Of a DNA stretch of 64,000 nucleotides, positions 50,839-59,308 are shown piece after piece. Below the pieces are notes generated by a model. It worked only from the letters and a program-made list of their open reading frames with translations, did not search any database and was not told the origin of the DNA. The DNA comes from Soonwooa sp. (GTDB taxonomy: Bacteria; Bacteroidota; Bacteroidia; Flavobacteriales; Weeksellaceae): assembly GCF_030151385.1 (NCBI RefSeq), contig NZ_JASLDS010000045.1:62001-126000 (forward strand). The letters are read 5' to 3'. Position 1 is the first letter of the stretch; the number at the start of each line of letters is the position of its first letter. Both the position numbers and the translations under genes were made by a program.

Positions 50839-52878
50839 TTATTTTAAAATTTGATACGTAATAAGTGACACAATGTATGCCAAAACGCACATTGCAATGG
50901 CTTGTGTTGCCGTCAACTTCCAACTTCCTGTTTCTCGATAGACTACCGCAATGGTTGTGAAGCACTGCATCGCAAAGGCATAGAACATTAACAACGAAAT
51001 CCCTGTTGCTAGCGTGAAAACCTTCTCGCCATTCGGATACGTATCGTGATGCATTTTATCAATCAATTTGCCTTCGGGCGCATCATTATCCAAACTGTAC
51101 AAAGTTGACATTGTCCCAACAAAAACCTCTCTCGCTGCAAAACTTGACAACAAGCCGATTCCCATTTTCCAATCGTAACCCAAAGGTCGAATGGCAGGTT
51201 CTATAAAATGTCCAACTTTTCCAAGATAAGAATCTTCCAACTTGACTTCGGTTGCAACAAATTGACTAGGTTCTTGTTTTGGTCCAAAATAACTCAGAAC
51301 CCAAAGAACAACACTCACTGCGAAAATGACTTTCCCCGCACCTGTGATAAATCCCCAAACTTTCTCCAACATCAATTTAAAATCATAACCCCAAAGTGGC
51401 ATTTTGTACGTTGGCAAATCCATTACCAAGAAACTTTTGGTTTTAGATTTAATAAAAGATTTCGACACAAAAGCTGCTAAAAGCGCCAGTACAAAACCAA
51501 GAACATACATTCCCATCAACGCCAAAGCATGGTATTTAATACCGAAAACCGTTTTATTTGGAATAACCAAAGTTATCAAAATACTATATACAGGAATTCT
51601 CGCAGCGCACGTCATAAACGGCGTTGCCAAAATAGTGATTAATCTTTCTTTCGTATTTTCGATATTTCTTGTGGACATAATAGCGGGAATTGCACACGCA
51701 ACGCCAGACACCAAAGGCACAATACTTTTTCCGTTTAATCCAAAAGGACGTAAAAATTTATCCATCAAAAACACGACACGCGCCATATAACCCGAATCTT
51801 CGAGAAGATATAAGAAATACAACATGATCCCAATCTGCGGTGCAAAAACCAAAATCCCACCAACACCAGGAATAATACCTGTTGTAATAAGACTATTAAG
51901 CGGACCTGCAGGCAAAGTTTCGGCAGCCCAAGCTGTTAACCAATTAAAGCCATCTTCGATCCAAGTCATTGGATATTGCGCAATGAAAAATACACTTTGG
52001 AACACCAAAAGCAATATCACGAAAAAGAAAATATAACCCCAAAATTTGTGTACCAAAAGCTTGTCCAACTTTTCGGTAAGCAATTCTTTAAAAGCTGGTT
52101 TTTTATCTAAAATTTCTTCTAAAATGCCATCAATCCATTGATAACGACGGATAGTTTCTTGGACTTGCAGACGCTTCGGAACATGACAACTCGTATCTTC
52201 TTTTTTAAGAATCTCGTTGATGTTATTAAGTTTGCCAATATAATTATTAGCTGCCAAAAGCGTCCAAACACGATATTGATTAGCCTCATGTGTTTGATCC
52301 GAAATGTGCGTTACGATTTCTTTCTGCTCTACAGGAATTTCAAAACTAAGTTTTTCGGTTGTTGAAAAGCTAGCATTTTTAACAGCCTTTTTTATTTCGT
52401 CAAGACCTAAATTCTTTTTAGCATTGGTTGTGAAAACCTTTACTTTTAATAAGTCAGAAAGTTTTTGAGTATCAATAAAAATATCGCGTTTTTCAGCTTC
52501 GTCAATTTGGTTAATGACCATAATGGCTGGAATCCCATAATCGCGAATCTGCTGAAATAGCAACAAGCTACGTCTTAGATTAGTCGCATCAGCAATGTAG
52601 ATAACACCTTCATAAGTCGATCTTTCTTCCACCAAATATTTAGAAAAAATCGCTTCATCTTCGGAACTAGGATAGATACTATAGGAACCAGGCAAGTCAA
52701 CAACTTCCACTTTTTCTCCTTCAAACTCGTATTGTCCAGAATGACTTGCAACGGTAACACCAGCGTAATTACCTGTTTTTTGTTTTTTGTTACAAAGCCA
52801 ATTAAAAATGGTCGACTTCCCAACATTAGGATTCCCGACCAACAATACTTTTTTGCTAATACCTTTAGTATTCTCCAT
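50839..52878 (-). CDS. feoB: Ferrous iron transport protein B
   Basis: FeoB imports Fe(II) through the inner membrane. The 679-residue protein has an N-terminal G domain with G1 LLVGNPNVGKSTIF, G2 YAGVTV, G3 EVVDLPGSYSIYPSS and G4 VINQIDEA. A helical GDI linker and about eight membrane helices follow, with gate motifs IMLYFLYLLEDSGYMAR, SGVACAIPAIMSTR and ATPFMTCAARIPVY. Full length is slightly below the E. coli 773 residues. The start lies 2 bp after the feoA stop. Confidence 0.96.
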   Translation of the reverse strand: MENTKGISKKVLLVGNPNVGKSTIFNWLCNKKQKTGNYAGVTVASHSGQYEFEGEKVEVVDLPGSYSIYPSSEDEAIFSKYLVEERSTYEGVIYIADATNLRRSLLLFQQIRDYGIPAIMVINQIDEAEKRDIFIDTQKLSDLLKVKVFTTNAKKNLGLDEIKKAVKNASFSTTEKLSFEIPVEQKEIVTHISDQTHEANQYRVWTLLAANNYIGKLNNINEILKKEDTSCHVPKRLQVQETIRRYQWIDGILEEILDKKPAFKELLTEKLDKLLVHKFWGYIFFFVILLLVFQSVFFIAQYPMTWIEDGFNWLTAWAAETLPAGPLNSLITTGIIPGVGGILVFAPQIGIMLYFLYLLEDSGYMARVVFLMDKFLRPFGLNGKSIVPLVSGVACAIPAIMSTRNIENTKERLITILATPFMTCAARIPVYSILITLVIPNKTVFGIKYHALALMGMYVLGFVLALLAAFVSKSFIKSKTKSFLVMDLPTYKMPLWGYDFKLMLEKVWGFITGAGKVIFAVSVVLWVLSYFGPKQEPSQFVATEVKLEDSYLGKVGHFIEPAIRPLGYDWKMGIGLLSSFAAREVFVGTMSTLYSLDNDAPEGKLIDKMHHDTYPNGEKVFTLATGISLLMFYAFAMQCFTTIAVVYRETGSWKLTATQAIAMCVLAYIVSLITYQILK

Positions 52879-52880
52879 AA

Positions 52881-53129
52881 TTACAACACTTCTACATCGA
52901 TAAATCTTGCTTCTTCGACGCGCAAAGCTAGACGAGCTCTTTCGGCGCCATATTCTATATACAAAGGCCCATCAAAAGGCGCTTGGTACAATATTTTAAA
53001 ACTTGTTTCTGGCAACAATCCCATTTCCAAAATTTTGGTTGGCATCTTTAGTTCATCATTAAAACCACTAATTTTCCCCAACGTATTTTTGGGAAAGCAA
53101 CATAATGTACCAGATATTTTTTTTGTCAA
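52881..53129 (-). CDS. feoA: Ferrous iron transport protein A
   Basis: This 82-residue SH3-like cytoplasmic protein has TLGKISGFND, KILEMGLLPETSFKILYQAPFDGPLY and ARLALRVEEARFIDV, the full FeoA domain. FeoA supports FeoB by binding its G domain. It is the first gene of the operon feoA-feoB-Cys-rich protein and lies behind a candidate Fur-controlled promoter. Confidence 0.92.
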   Translation of the reverse strand: MTKKISGTLCCFPKNTLGKISGFNDELKMPTKILEMGLLPETSFKILYQAPFDGPLYIEYGAERARLALRVEEARFIDVEVL

Positions 53130-53148
53130 AACAAATGATTTAGAATTG

Positions 53149-53181
53149 CAAAGATAGCTTATTTTAATTAAATCTAAATAA
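53149..53181 (-). promoter_or_regulatory. feo promoter with candidate Fur box
   Basis: On the minus strand TATCTTTG (53156-53149) is an exact -7 box 20 bp before feoA. Immediately upstream (53181-53159) lies an AT-rich imperfect inverted repeat with half-sites TTATTTAGATT and AATTAAAATAA, similar to Fur boxes. It covers the -33 region, which suits iron-dependent repression. Confidence 0.45.
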
Positions 53182-53194
53182 CACCTTACAACAG

Positions 53195-53222
53195 AAAAGT
53201 CGAGCTTTCACCCGACTTTTAT
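53195..53222 (-). terminator. Terminator of the GLPGLI gene
   Basis: AAAAGTCG and CGACTTTT form an 8-bp stem with a 10-base loop; on the minus strand the T-run of the stem follows. It lies 22 bp past the GLPGLI stop. Confidence 0.7.
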
Positions 53223-53243
53223 CATGTTATCAATATTTTAAGA

Positions 53244-54137
53244 CTATTTCTTCTTAGTAGGTGCGTCTGTTATCTCGATTGGATTATCATTCGCAGCCAA
53301 GAAATCCTTAACCAACTTTTCTTGATTTTTAATAAATTCTCCCATTGTCATCTGCGAACCAGGCATAGTCATTTTCATAGCTTCGGGTGTCATATATTGA
53401 CGAAATTCGCCGAATGGATCTTGTCTAAACACTTTTGCTGTCGCATCAAATTTGTCTTTAGAAATCACAGTCACTTTAGGGTTGTAACCCATTGTACGAC
53501 GCATTTCTTCACCATAAGTTAGCTCCTTCCAATCTTTGATTTGTTTATTTCCTTTTAGCTCCCAAGAATAATTCTTGTCAGCATCTTCGATTTTAACAAT
53601 CAAACCTGGCAACCCATAAAACTTGTAAGGACCATCTTGAAAAGGCAAATCTGTACTAAACCAAGCTGTCCATTTTCTTCCACCAAAATCTGTTGTTGCT
53701 TTTTGTGTATTATATGCACCAATCTTTTGCTTGTCGTTAGAGATTTTCCAATCGAATTTCACTTGATCTTCATAGCCAAAAGCATTTCTGTTACTAATCA
53801 TATCCGACACCAAAATCTTCATATCTGGATAAGCTTTTTGAATTTTATAAGAAAACTTCGGCATCTTAATACTTTTGGTAACATCTTCGAAGATTCCCGA
53901 CTTCTGCATGCCTTCAACTTTCACCTTTAAGATTGAATCTTGTGCAGGACCAGTAAAATCTTCATATTGAGATTTCGTCTTAGTAATGTCCAAAATCGTC
54001 ATCACTTTATCTATTTTCGCGGAATCTTTTTTAGGTTTAAAACTTAACTCGTAGAAAAAACGATTCGCATTTTCTTGCGCCGAAAGCAATCCCATCAACA
54101 AGATAAAACTGAGACTAACTAATTTTTTAATATTCAT
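53244..54137 (-). CDS. GLPGLI family secreted protein
   Basis: The 297-residue protein has a signal peptide (MNIKKLVSLSFILLMGLLSAQ). The name-giving motif is in FYGLPGLIVKIEDADKNYSW. Other family blocks are WKISNDKQKIGAYNTQKATT and FGGRKWTAWFSTDLPFQDGP. The family is specific to Bacteroidota, probably surface or periplasmic, and has no defined function. It is alone on its transcript, with a terminator after it. Confidence 0.92.
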   Translation of the reverse strand: MNIKKLVSLSFILLMGLLSAQENANRFFYELSFKPKKDSAKIDKVMTILDITKTKSQYEDFTGPAQDSILKVKVEGMQKSGIFEDVTKSIKMPKFSYKIQKAYPDMKILVSDMISNRNAFGYEDQVKFDWKISNDKQKIGAYNTQKATTDFGGRKWTAWFSTDLPFQDGPYKFYGLPGLIVKIEDADKNYSWELKGNKQIKDWKELTYGEEMRRTMGYNPKVTVISKDKFDATAKVFRQDPFGEFRQYMTPEAMKMTMPGSQMTMGEFIKNQEKLVKDFLAANDNPIEITDAPTKKK

Positions 54138-54201
54138 TTTGAATTGTTTTTAAATGTAATATCCAATTAGTATCGCCTCCCGAATTTTGTTACAAAAAAT
54201 T

Positions 54202-54957
54202 TTAATCCAAATTATACATTTCTTTAATCGACGTATTCATAACATTATAAATCGCCAATTGTTCTGGATTTTTGAGAAGTTCTTTGTGAAGTTCCAGAAT
54301 TCGTTTATCATTTCTAACTGCTGGTCCAGTTTGTGCATCTTTTGGATTTACAGATTTAATCTTATCAAAAGTTTCTTCTATTAAAGGCATAAAATAATCA
54401 AAAGGAATCTTCTGCGAATCCGAAATCTCTTTAGCACGTGCAAAAAGATGATTGACAAAATTGCACGCAAAAACAGCAGTAAGATGGATGTATTTTCGTT
54501 TTTCAAAATCGGCAACTTCAACATAATTGGACATTTTTGAAGCCAAATCAACCAAAACTTTTTCAACATCTTTATCTTCAGCATCAATAAAAAATGGAAT
54601 TGTTTTAAAATCCAAATCTTTGGTTTTAGAAAAAGTTTGCAAAGGATAAAAACTCGCTTTTCTGTAATTACCATTTAGAATCTCTTTTGGCAAAGAACCC
54701 GAAGTGTGCGCCACAATTGCATCAGGCTTATTAATCCTCATAGAAACCTCTTCCACAGACGAATCGCTGATCGAAATAATATACAAATCTGCGTCCGCAA
54801 GTTCGGTTGTTGAAAACGGAATATCCAACTCATCAGCGATAGATTTGAGCGCAACTTCATTTCTCCCAAAAATTTGGACTAGATTTTGTTGATTTCCTTT
54901 TAAAGCTTTTGCGAGATGATAAGCCACATTTCCGGAGCCGATGATAGCGATTTTCAC
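54202..54957 (-). CDS. Rossmann-fold DUF2520 protein
   Basis: The 251-residue protein starts MKIAIIGSGNVAYHLAKALK, an NAD(P)-binding GxGxxA loop, with DLYIISISDSSVEEV, VAHTSGSLP and SFYPLQTFSKTK. The C-terminal DUF2520 helical domain contains KYIHLTAVFACNFVNHLFA and ALIEETFDKIKSVNPKDAQTGPA-like sequence. It resembles ketopantoate reductase or F420-dependent reductases in fold; the substrate is unknown. It is transcribed away from the ECF sigma gene at 55085. Confidence 0.9.
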   Translation of the reverse strand: MKIAIIGSGNVAYHLAKALKGNQQNLVQIFGRNEVALKSIADELDIPFSTTELADADLYIISISDSSVEEVSMRINKPDAIVAHTSGSLPKEILNGNYRKASFYPLQTFSKTKDLDFKTIPFFIDAEDKDVEKVLVDLASKMSNYVEVADFEKRKYIHLTAVFACNFVNHLFARAKEISDSQKIPFDYFMPLIEETFDKIKSVNPKDAQTGPAVRNDKRILELHKELLKNPEQLAIYNVMNTSIKEMYNLD

Positions 54958-55041
54958 GATTTTTAATTTAATAATTGTTGCAATTTAGTAGATTTTATAG
55001 ACAATTTTGAAACATCAAATCAAAAATTTAAAAAACAATTT

Positions 55042-55049
55042 TAACTTTG
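55042..55049 (+). promoter_or_regulatory. Candidate -7 box of the ECF sigma gene
   Basis: TAACTTTG matches TAnnTTTG and lies 35 bp before the ATG at 55085. Confidence 0.4.
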
Positions 55050-55084
55050 GCTTATAAAAATTATCCAAACAACGAAACATCTCA

Positions 55085-55642
55085 ATGAAGCTCAACGACG
55101 ACGACATTATCAAGCTGATGTTACAGCCAAAGACTGTAGAGAAAGGGCTTCGCGCAATGATGGACGCACATCAAAGCAGACTGTATTGGCATATACGTCG
55201 TTTGATCGTCGACCATGACCTTGCACAAGATGTATTGCAGGAAACGTTTATCAAAGCCTATCAGAATTTTCATCAATTCAAACAAGATAGTAAGTTGTAC
55301 ACGTGGCTTTATCGGATTGCAACCAACGAAGCACTTCAACAACTTAACAAAATGAAAAGAATGAAAAAGGTTGATGAAGATGCAGAATATTACATGCAGA
55401 ATTTGGTAGCTGATAACGCGGAAAAAGACGCAGACGAAATACAACTTTTGTTACAGAAAGCAATACAAAGTCTTCCTGAGAAACAAAAATTGGTTTTCAC
55501 AATGCGATATTATGACGATTTGCCTTACGAAGAGATTTCAAAAATTGTTGATATGTCTGTAGGCACGCTAAAAACAAACTATCACTACGCCAAAGAAAAA
55601 ATTGAAACTTTTATTAAAGACAACTATTCTAGCGAATTGTAG
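55085..55642 (+). CDS. ECF-type RNA polymerase sigma factor
   Basis: The 185-residue protein has region 2 with LARDVLQETFIKAYQN-like sequence (DHDLAQDVLQETFIKAYQNF) and LYTWLYRIATNEALQQL. Region 4 has SLPEKQKLVFTMRYYDDLPY, then EEISKIVDMSVGTLKTNYHYA as recognition helix pair. It is a full-length ECF sigma factor. The next gene, 12 bp later, encodes a single-pass membrane protein that could be its anti-sigma factor, and the one after is a periplasmic protein, so the three genes may form an envelope-stress unit. Confidence 0.92.
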   Translation: MKLNDDDIIKLMLQPKTVEKGLRAMMDAHQSRLYWHIRRLIVDHDLAQDVLQETFIKAYQNFHQFKQDSKLYTWLYRIATNEALQQLNKMKRMKKVDEDAEYYMQNLVADNAEKDADEIQLLLQKAIQSLPEKQKLVFTMRYYDDLPYEEISKIVDMSVGTLKTNYHYAKEKIETFIKDNYSSEL

Positions 55643-55654
55643 TAAAATTTGAAC

Positions 55655-56245
55655 ATGATGAAAAATTTTGATTTAGATAATCTTGAACGCAAAAATTCTT
55701 TTGCAACACCGCCAGATTTCTTCGCGGACATGCAAAATAATGTTTTGAATAAGACGGTTAATCAGAAAAAAGAAGCCAGAATTATTCCTATTAACTTCCG
55801 ATGGGCAGCCGCGGCGGCAGTTGTCGTGATTGGTGGTTTAAGCTTTTGGACATTAAACAATCAAAACCTTGATGACCAATCCACTGTCGCACAACACAAA
55901 GAAATTATCGACAGCAGCTACACCTTGAAAAGCGATGAAGCTTTAGCTTTAAACGACAATATTAAACCGGAAGTTAACGCCGACTCTTATAGCAGTCAGC
56001 CAAAACATAAAGACACAGAAACAAAAGAGGAACATCACCAAAGTCACATTGCTACAACTGATACACAAAATCAAAATTTAGCAATGGCTAAAACAGCAGT
56101 GCAAACGCCGATAGCCTCTTTTGCAAAAGTCAACAAAAACCCAGATGCTAAAATCAGTCAAGTTTTAGCAGTGTTGACACCTGACCAAGTAAGCGATCTA
56201 GACAAAACCGTCGACCAAGACGTCTATCTGGATCTTTACAACTAG
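55655..56245 (+). CDS. Single-pass membrane protein, putative anti-sigma factor
   Basis: The ATG at 55655 gives 196 residues (MMKNFDLDNLERKN); a TTG two codons earlier is less likely. The N-terminal 50 residues are cytoplasmic (TPPDFFADMQNNVL), followed by a membrane helix at about 52-67 (AAAAAVVVIGGLSFW). The periplasmic part is low-complexity with Gln, Asp and Thr. No zinc anti-sigma motif is seen. The position after the sigma gene and the topology, rather than similarity, suggest the role. The C-terminus contains VLAVLTPDQVSDLDKTV, like the Spy-type LTPDQ motif in the next protein. Confidence 0.6.
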   Translation: MMKNFDLDNLERKNSFATPPDFFADMQNNVLNKTVNQKKEARIIPINFRWAAAAAVVVIGGLSFWTLNNQNLDDQSTVAQHKEIIDSSYTLKSDEALALNDNIKPEVNADSYSSQPKHKDTETKEEHHQSHIATTDTQNQNLAMAKTAVQTPIASFAKVNKNPDAKISQVLAVLTPDQVSDLDKTVDQDVYLDLYN

Positions 56246-56261
56246 ATGAAAAATAAAAGTT

Positions 56262-56885
56262 ATGAAAAAGTTATTATTTAGTTTAATCTTAATTTCCGCT
56301 GCAACGCAGATTAACGCGCAAGTCGAACGTCGTGGAGGAAGTGCTGACAGAAGTCGAAGTGGTTCTGACAACATGGGCACCACCATGCAAAGAGGTACTC
56401 TTGGAACGACAAGTCTTGCTCCTACGCAAAACGACAGAATGAGAAGTGCGCCATCCCAAATGCAGACAATGTCCAACTGGCAAGGCATGAACAACGAGGA
56501 ACGTCAAGAAATGATGAAAAACATGAATCCTCGTGAGCGCTCACAATTTATGCAAAACGTCAAACAAGATATTTTCTTAGACGAGTTGAATATCCCAGAA
56601 GCTTCTCAGGCAGAGTTCAAAGAAATATTTGACCAATATACAGCGAGTCAAAAACAGATTAAAGACAAATTCAAAGGGACTGTTAATATTGACAAACTTA
56701 GCAACGACGAGGCAAAACAAAAACTAGATGATAGTTTCGAAATCGGAAAGCAACTCTTAGACAACAGAAAAGTCTATGCTGACAAGTTTTTGAAAATATT
56801 GACACCGCAACAAGTTCTTAAACTCTTCCAAACAGAAGGGAAAGTGCGAGACAAGATTATGGACAAAAAATATGGTGGCAAATAA
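56262..56885 (+). CDS. Periplasmic Spy/CpxP-like protein
   Basis: The 207-residue protein has a signal peptide (MKKLLFSLILISAATQINA). A Ser/Arg/Gly-rich part (RRGGSADRSRSGSDNMG) is followed by a helical domain with MKNMNPRERSQFMQNV, FLDELNIPEASQAEFKEIF and FLKILTPQQVLKLFQTEGKV. The helical LTxxQ repeats are those of CpxP/Spy-type periplasmic chaperones and sensors. It lies 16 bp after the putative anti-sigma gene, so it may act in the same envelope response. Confidence 0.65.
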   Translation: MKKLLFSLILISAATQINAQVERRGGSADRSRSGSDNMGTTMQRGTLGTTSLAPTQNDRMRSAPSQMQTMSNWQGMNNEERQEMMKNMNPRERSQFMQNVKQDIFLDELNIPEASQAEFKEIFDQYTASQKQIKDKFKGTVNIDKLSNDEAKQKLDDSFEIGKQLLDNRKVYADKFLKILTPQQVLKLFQTEGKVRDKIMDKKYGGK

Positions 56886-56908
56886 GCCTACCAATTGAGA
56901 ATAAGCGT

Positions 56909-56939
56909 GCCATCGAAAATAATTTTTCGGTGGCTTTTT
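56909..56939 (+). terminator. Terminator of the ECF sigma operon
   Basis: GCCATCGAAAA pairs with TTTTCGGTGGC (11 bp, one G-U) around a short loop, followed by five T. Confidence 0.8.
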
Positions 56940-57039
56940 CATAAAAGACTTTTAATAATGATAAAAGTTTAAAACAATTTTTTCATTTTAGTTCAAAAAT
57001 ATGTATTTTCGCGGATTGATTATAAACACATAACAAAAA

Positions 57040-59190
57040 ATGGCAGTTTTAGGAGAGATTAGAAAACGACCTTGGTTATTGATGGGTGTCATTGCCTTAG
57101 CTTTATTAGCTTTCTTGGTAAATCCAGATTCTATCGATAAAATTTTTGGTAAAAACCCTAATATTTTAGGAAAAGTTAACGGACAAGAAATTACCCGTGA
57201 CGAATTCAACGACCAATTGTTCGTACTTCAACAACAAGCACAGCAACAAGGACAACAACCACACGGCCTTGAAGAACAAGCTTGGCAAGTGTTGGTACAG
57301 TCAAAATTAATTCAACAAGAATTCGAAAAACTAGGTCTTGAGTTAACGGATGATATGTTCTGGAGCCAACTTCAGTACGATCCAATGTTTGCTCAAAATC
57401 AAGCTAACTTTGATGAAAAGGGGAATTTTAAACTTCAAGAAATTAAAAAACAAATTGAAGGCTTACAAAACGCTGGTCAATCAGAAATGTATAACAATTG
57501 GTTAAGAACAAAAAAATCAATCGAATACAGAATGATGGCGAGAATCCTTTTCGGAAACATCGGAAACGGTATTACTGCTAGCAAAAAAGAAGCTGACATC
57601 ATCATCAAACAACGTGATGAAATCGCTAATATCGACTACGTAAAAGTTGACTATACAAGTTTCGAAAAAACAAATCCTATAAAAGTTACCACACAAGATT
57701 TGACGGATTATATCAACCAACATCCAACAAGATTCAAAGTTGATGCTAACCGTAACCTTGCTTACGTATACTTCCCTGCTACACCAAGTGCACAGGATGA
57801 TGCTGCAGCGCTTAACGAGCTTAACAAACTTTACCTAAAAGGATCAGACGCTTCTAACGGAGCCGAAAATTTCCAAAACACTAAGAATGATTCAATGTTC
57901 GTGGAACTTAACTCTGATGTGCCTTTTATCCCTCAATACTTAAAGCCAGAGCAATTGCCTGCTGCTTTAAAAGAGAAAATTGCTGGTGCTACAGTTGGAG
58001 AAACTTTTGGACCTTACAAGGAACAAAACTATTATATCGTTTCTAAATTGTTAGGTAAAAAACCTACAGATTCTACAATGTCTAGCCACATCTTAATTGG
58101 TTACAAAGGCGCTGAAAGATCTACTGCAACGAGAACTAAAGAGCAAGCAAAAAAATTAGCTGACAGCATCTTAGCTGATGTTAAATCCAATGCTGCTAAT
58201 TTTGATAAAGACCTTAAATTTTCTGATGAGCCTAACGCTGTTGAAAGAAAAGGTAGTGTGGGATGGACAACTCCAGAATCTCAATTTGCTCCAGGATATC
58301 TTAATTTCTTAGCAAACAATAGCAAAGGATCAATCGGTCTTGCAGAAACGCAATTCGGTTACCACATCATTAAAGTTGATGACAAAAAAGCTGGTGCAAT
58401 GGCTTACAAAGTGGCGCACTTAGCAAAAGCTATTAAAGCTTCTGATAAAACAGAAAGTGACGTACATAATAAATCAACAAGATTTATCCAACAAGTACAA
58501 GGTAAGAGCTTCAACGAGTTTAGCAACATTGCTAAAAAAGATGGTCTGAATATGCAAAATCCTAAAGCTGTTACAAGATTCCAAGGACAACTTCCTGGAC
58601 TAGGAACAGATAAAGATGGAGACATCTTATCTTGGGCATTTGATAAGAAAAGAGAAATTGGCGACAGCGACATCTTCACAGTTGAAGGTACAGGCGACCG
58701 TATCGTAGCTTATCTAGTAGGCAAACAAGATGCTGGTCTTGCAAGTGCAGAAAGTGTAAAAGAACAAATCGAGCCAATTGTTAAAAATAAATTGTTAACT
58801 AAAAAGATTACTGAAAAAATCAATGCTGCTAAAGCTGGTAGTCTAGATCAAGTTGCTAAATTGTTTAACACACAAACAGCAAATACTGACATTAACTTAT
58901 TCAATGCTTCAATTGCGAACAGCATGGAGCCAAAAGTTGCAGGTGCTGCTTTCGGAGTTGCTAACAACAAAATGTCTCAACCAATCGAAGGTATGACAGG
59001 TGTTTATGTTGTACAACGCAAATCGATTAAGAGTAACAAAATGCCTGGTGATGCTAAGCAAGTTATTGATGCAATCCAACAACAAAACAGTAATATGTTT
59101 GGACAAGGTTATCTTAAATCGCTTCAAGATAACGCGAACATCAAAGATTACAGAATTGAAGTTTGGGATAAAAATCAACAACAACACTAA
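57040..59190 (+). CDS. ppiD: Peptidyl-prolyl isomerase PpiD-like foldase
   Basis: The 716-residue protein has one N-terminal membrane helix (about 11-27, PWLLMGVIALALLAFLV). A SurA_N-type domain (about 40-240) carries ILGKVNGQEITRDEFNDQL. A parvulin domain at about 340-450 has SSHILIGYKGAERS, then GSVGWTTPESQFAPGYLNF and ETQFGYHIIKVDDKK, and further chaperone-like helices follow. It is anchored in the inner membrane and helps newly exported proteins fold in the periplasm. Transcribed alone, it has its own terminator and lies 155 bp after the ECF unit. Confidence 0.9.
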   Translation: MAVLGEIRKRPWLLMGVIALALLAFLVNPDSIDKIFGKNPNILGKVNGQEITRDEFNDQLFVLQQQAQQQGQQPHGLEEQAWQVLVQSKLIQQEFEKLGLELTDDMFWSQLQYDPMFAQNQANFDEKGNFKLQEIKKQIEGLQNAGQSEMYNNWLRTKKSIEYRMMARILFGNIGNGITASKKEADIIIKQRDEIANIDYVKVDYTSFEKTNPIKVTTQDLTDYINQHPTRFKVDANRNLAYVYFPATPSAQDDAAALNELNKLYLKGSDASNGAENFQNTKNDSMFVELNSDVPFIPQYLKPEQLPAALKEKIAGATVGETFGPYKEQNYYIVSKLLGKKPTDSTMSSHILIGYKGAERSTATRTKEQAKKLADSILADVKSNAANFDKDLKFSDEPNAVERKGSVGWTTPESQFAPGYLNFLANNSKGSIGLAETQFGYHIIKVDDKKAGAMAYKVAHLAKAIKASDKTESDVHNKSTRFIQQVQGKSFNEFSNIAKKDGLNMQNPKAVTRFQGQLPGLGTDKDGDILSWAFDKKREIGDSDIFTVEGTGDRIVAYLVGKQDAGLASAESVKEQIEPIVKNKLLTKKITEKINAAKAGSLDQVAKLFNTQTANTDINLFNASIANSMEPKVAGAAFGVANNKMSQPIEGMTGVYVVQRKSIKSNKMPGDAKQVIDAIQQQNSNMFGQGYLKSLQDNANIKDYRIEVWDKNQQQH

Positions 59191-59212
59191 GAATCTTCTT
59201 AAAACATAAAGA

Positions 59213-59250
59213 AAAGCGGCTTGTATTTTGCAGGTCGCTTTCTTGTTTTT
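59213..59250 (+). terminator. Terminator of ppiD
   Basis: AAAGCGGC and GTCGCTTT pair (one G-U) across a 14-base loop; TCTTGTTTTTATTT follows. It lies 23 bp after ppiD. Confidence 0.65.
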
Positions 59251-59280
59251 ATTTAGAAAGAATATTAACCGCAATATTCT

Positions 59281-59288
59281 TATATTTG
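59281..59288 (+). promoter_or_regulatory. Candidate -7 box of the MlaD-like gene
   Basis: TATATTTG matches TAnnTTTG, 21 bp before the GTG start. Confidence 0.45.
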
Positions 59289-59308
59289 TAACCTAAAAAA
59301 TTATTTAC

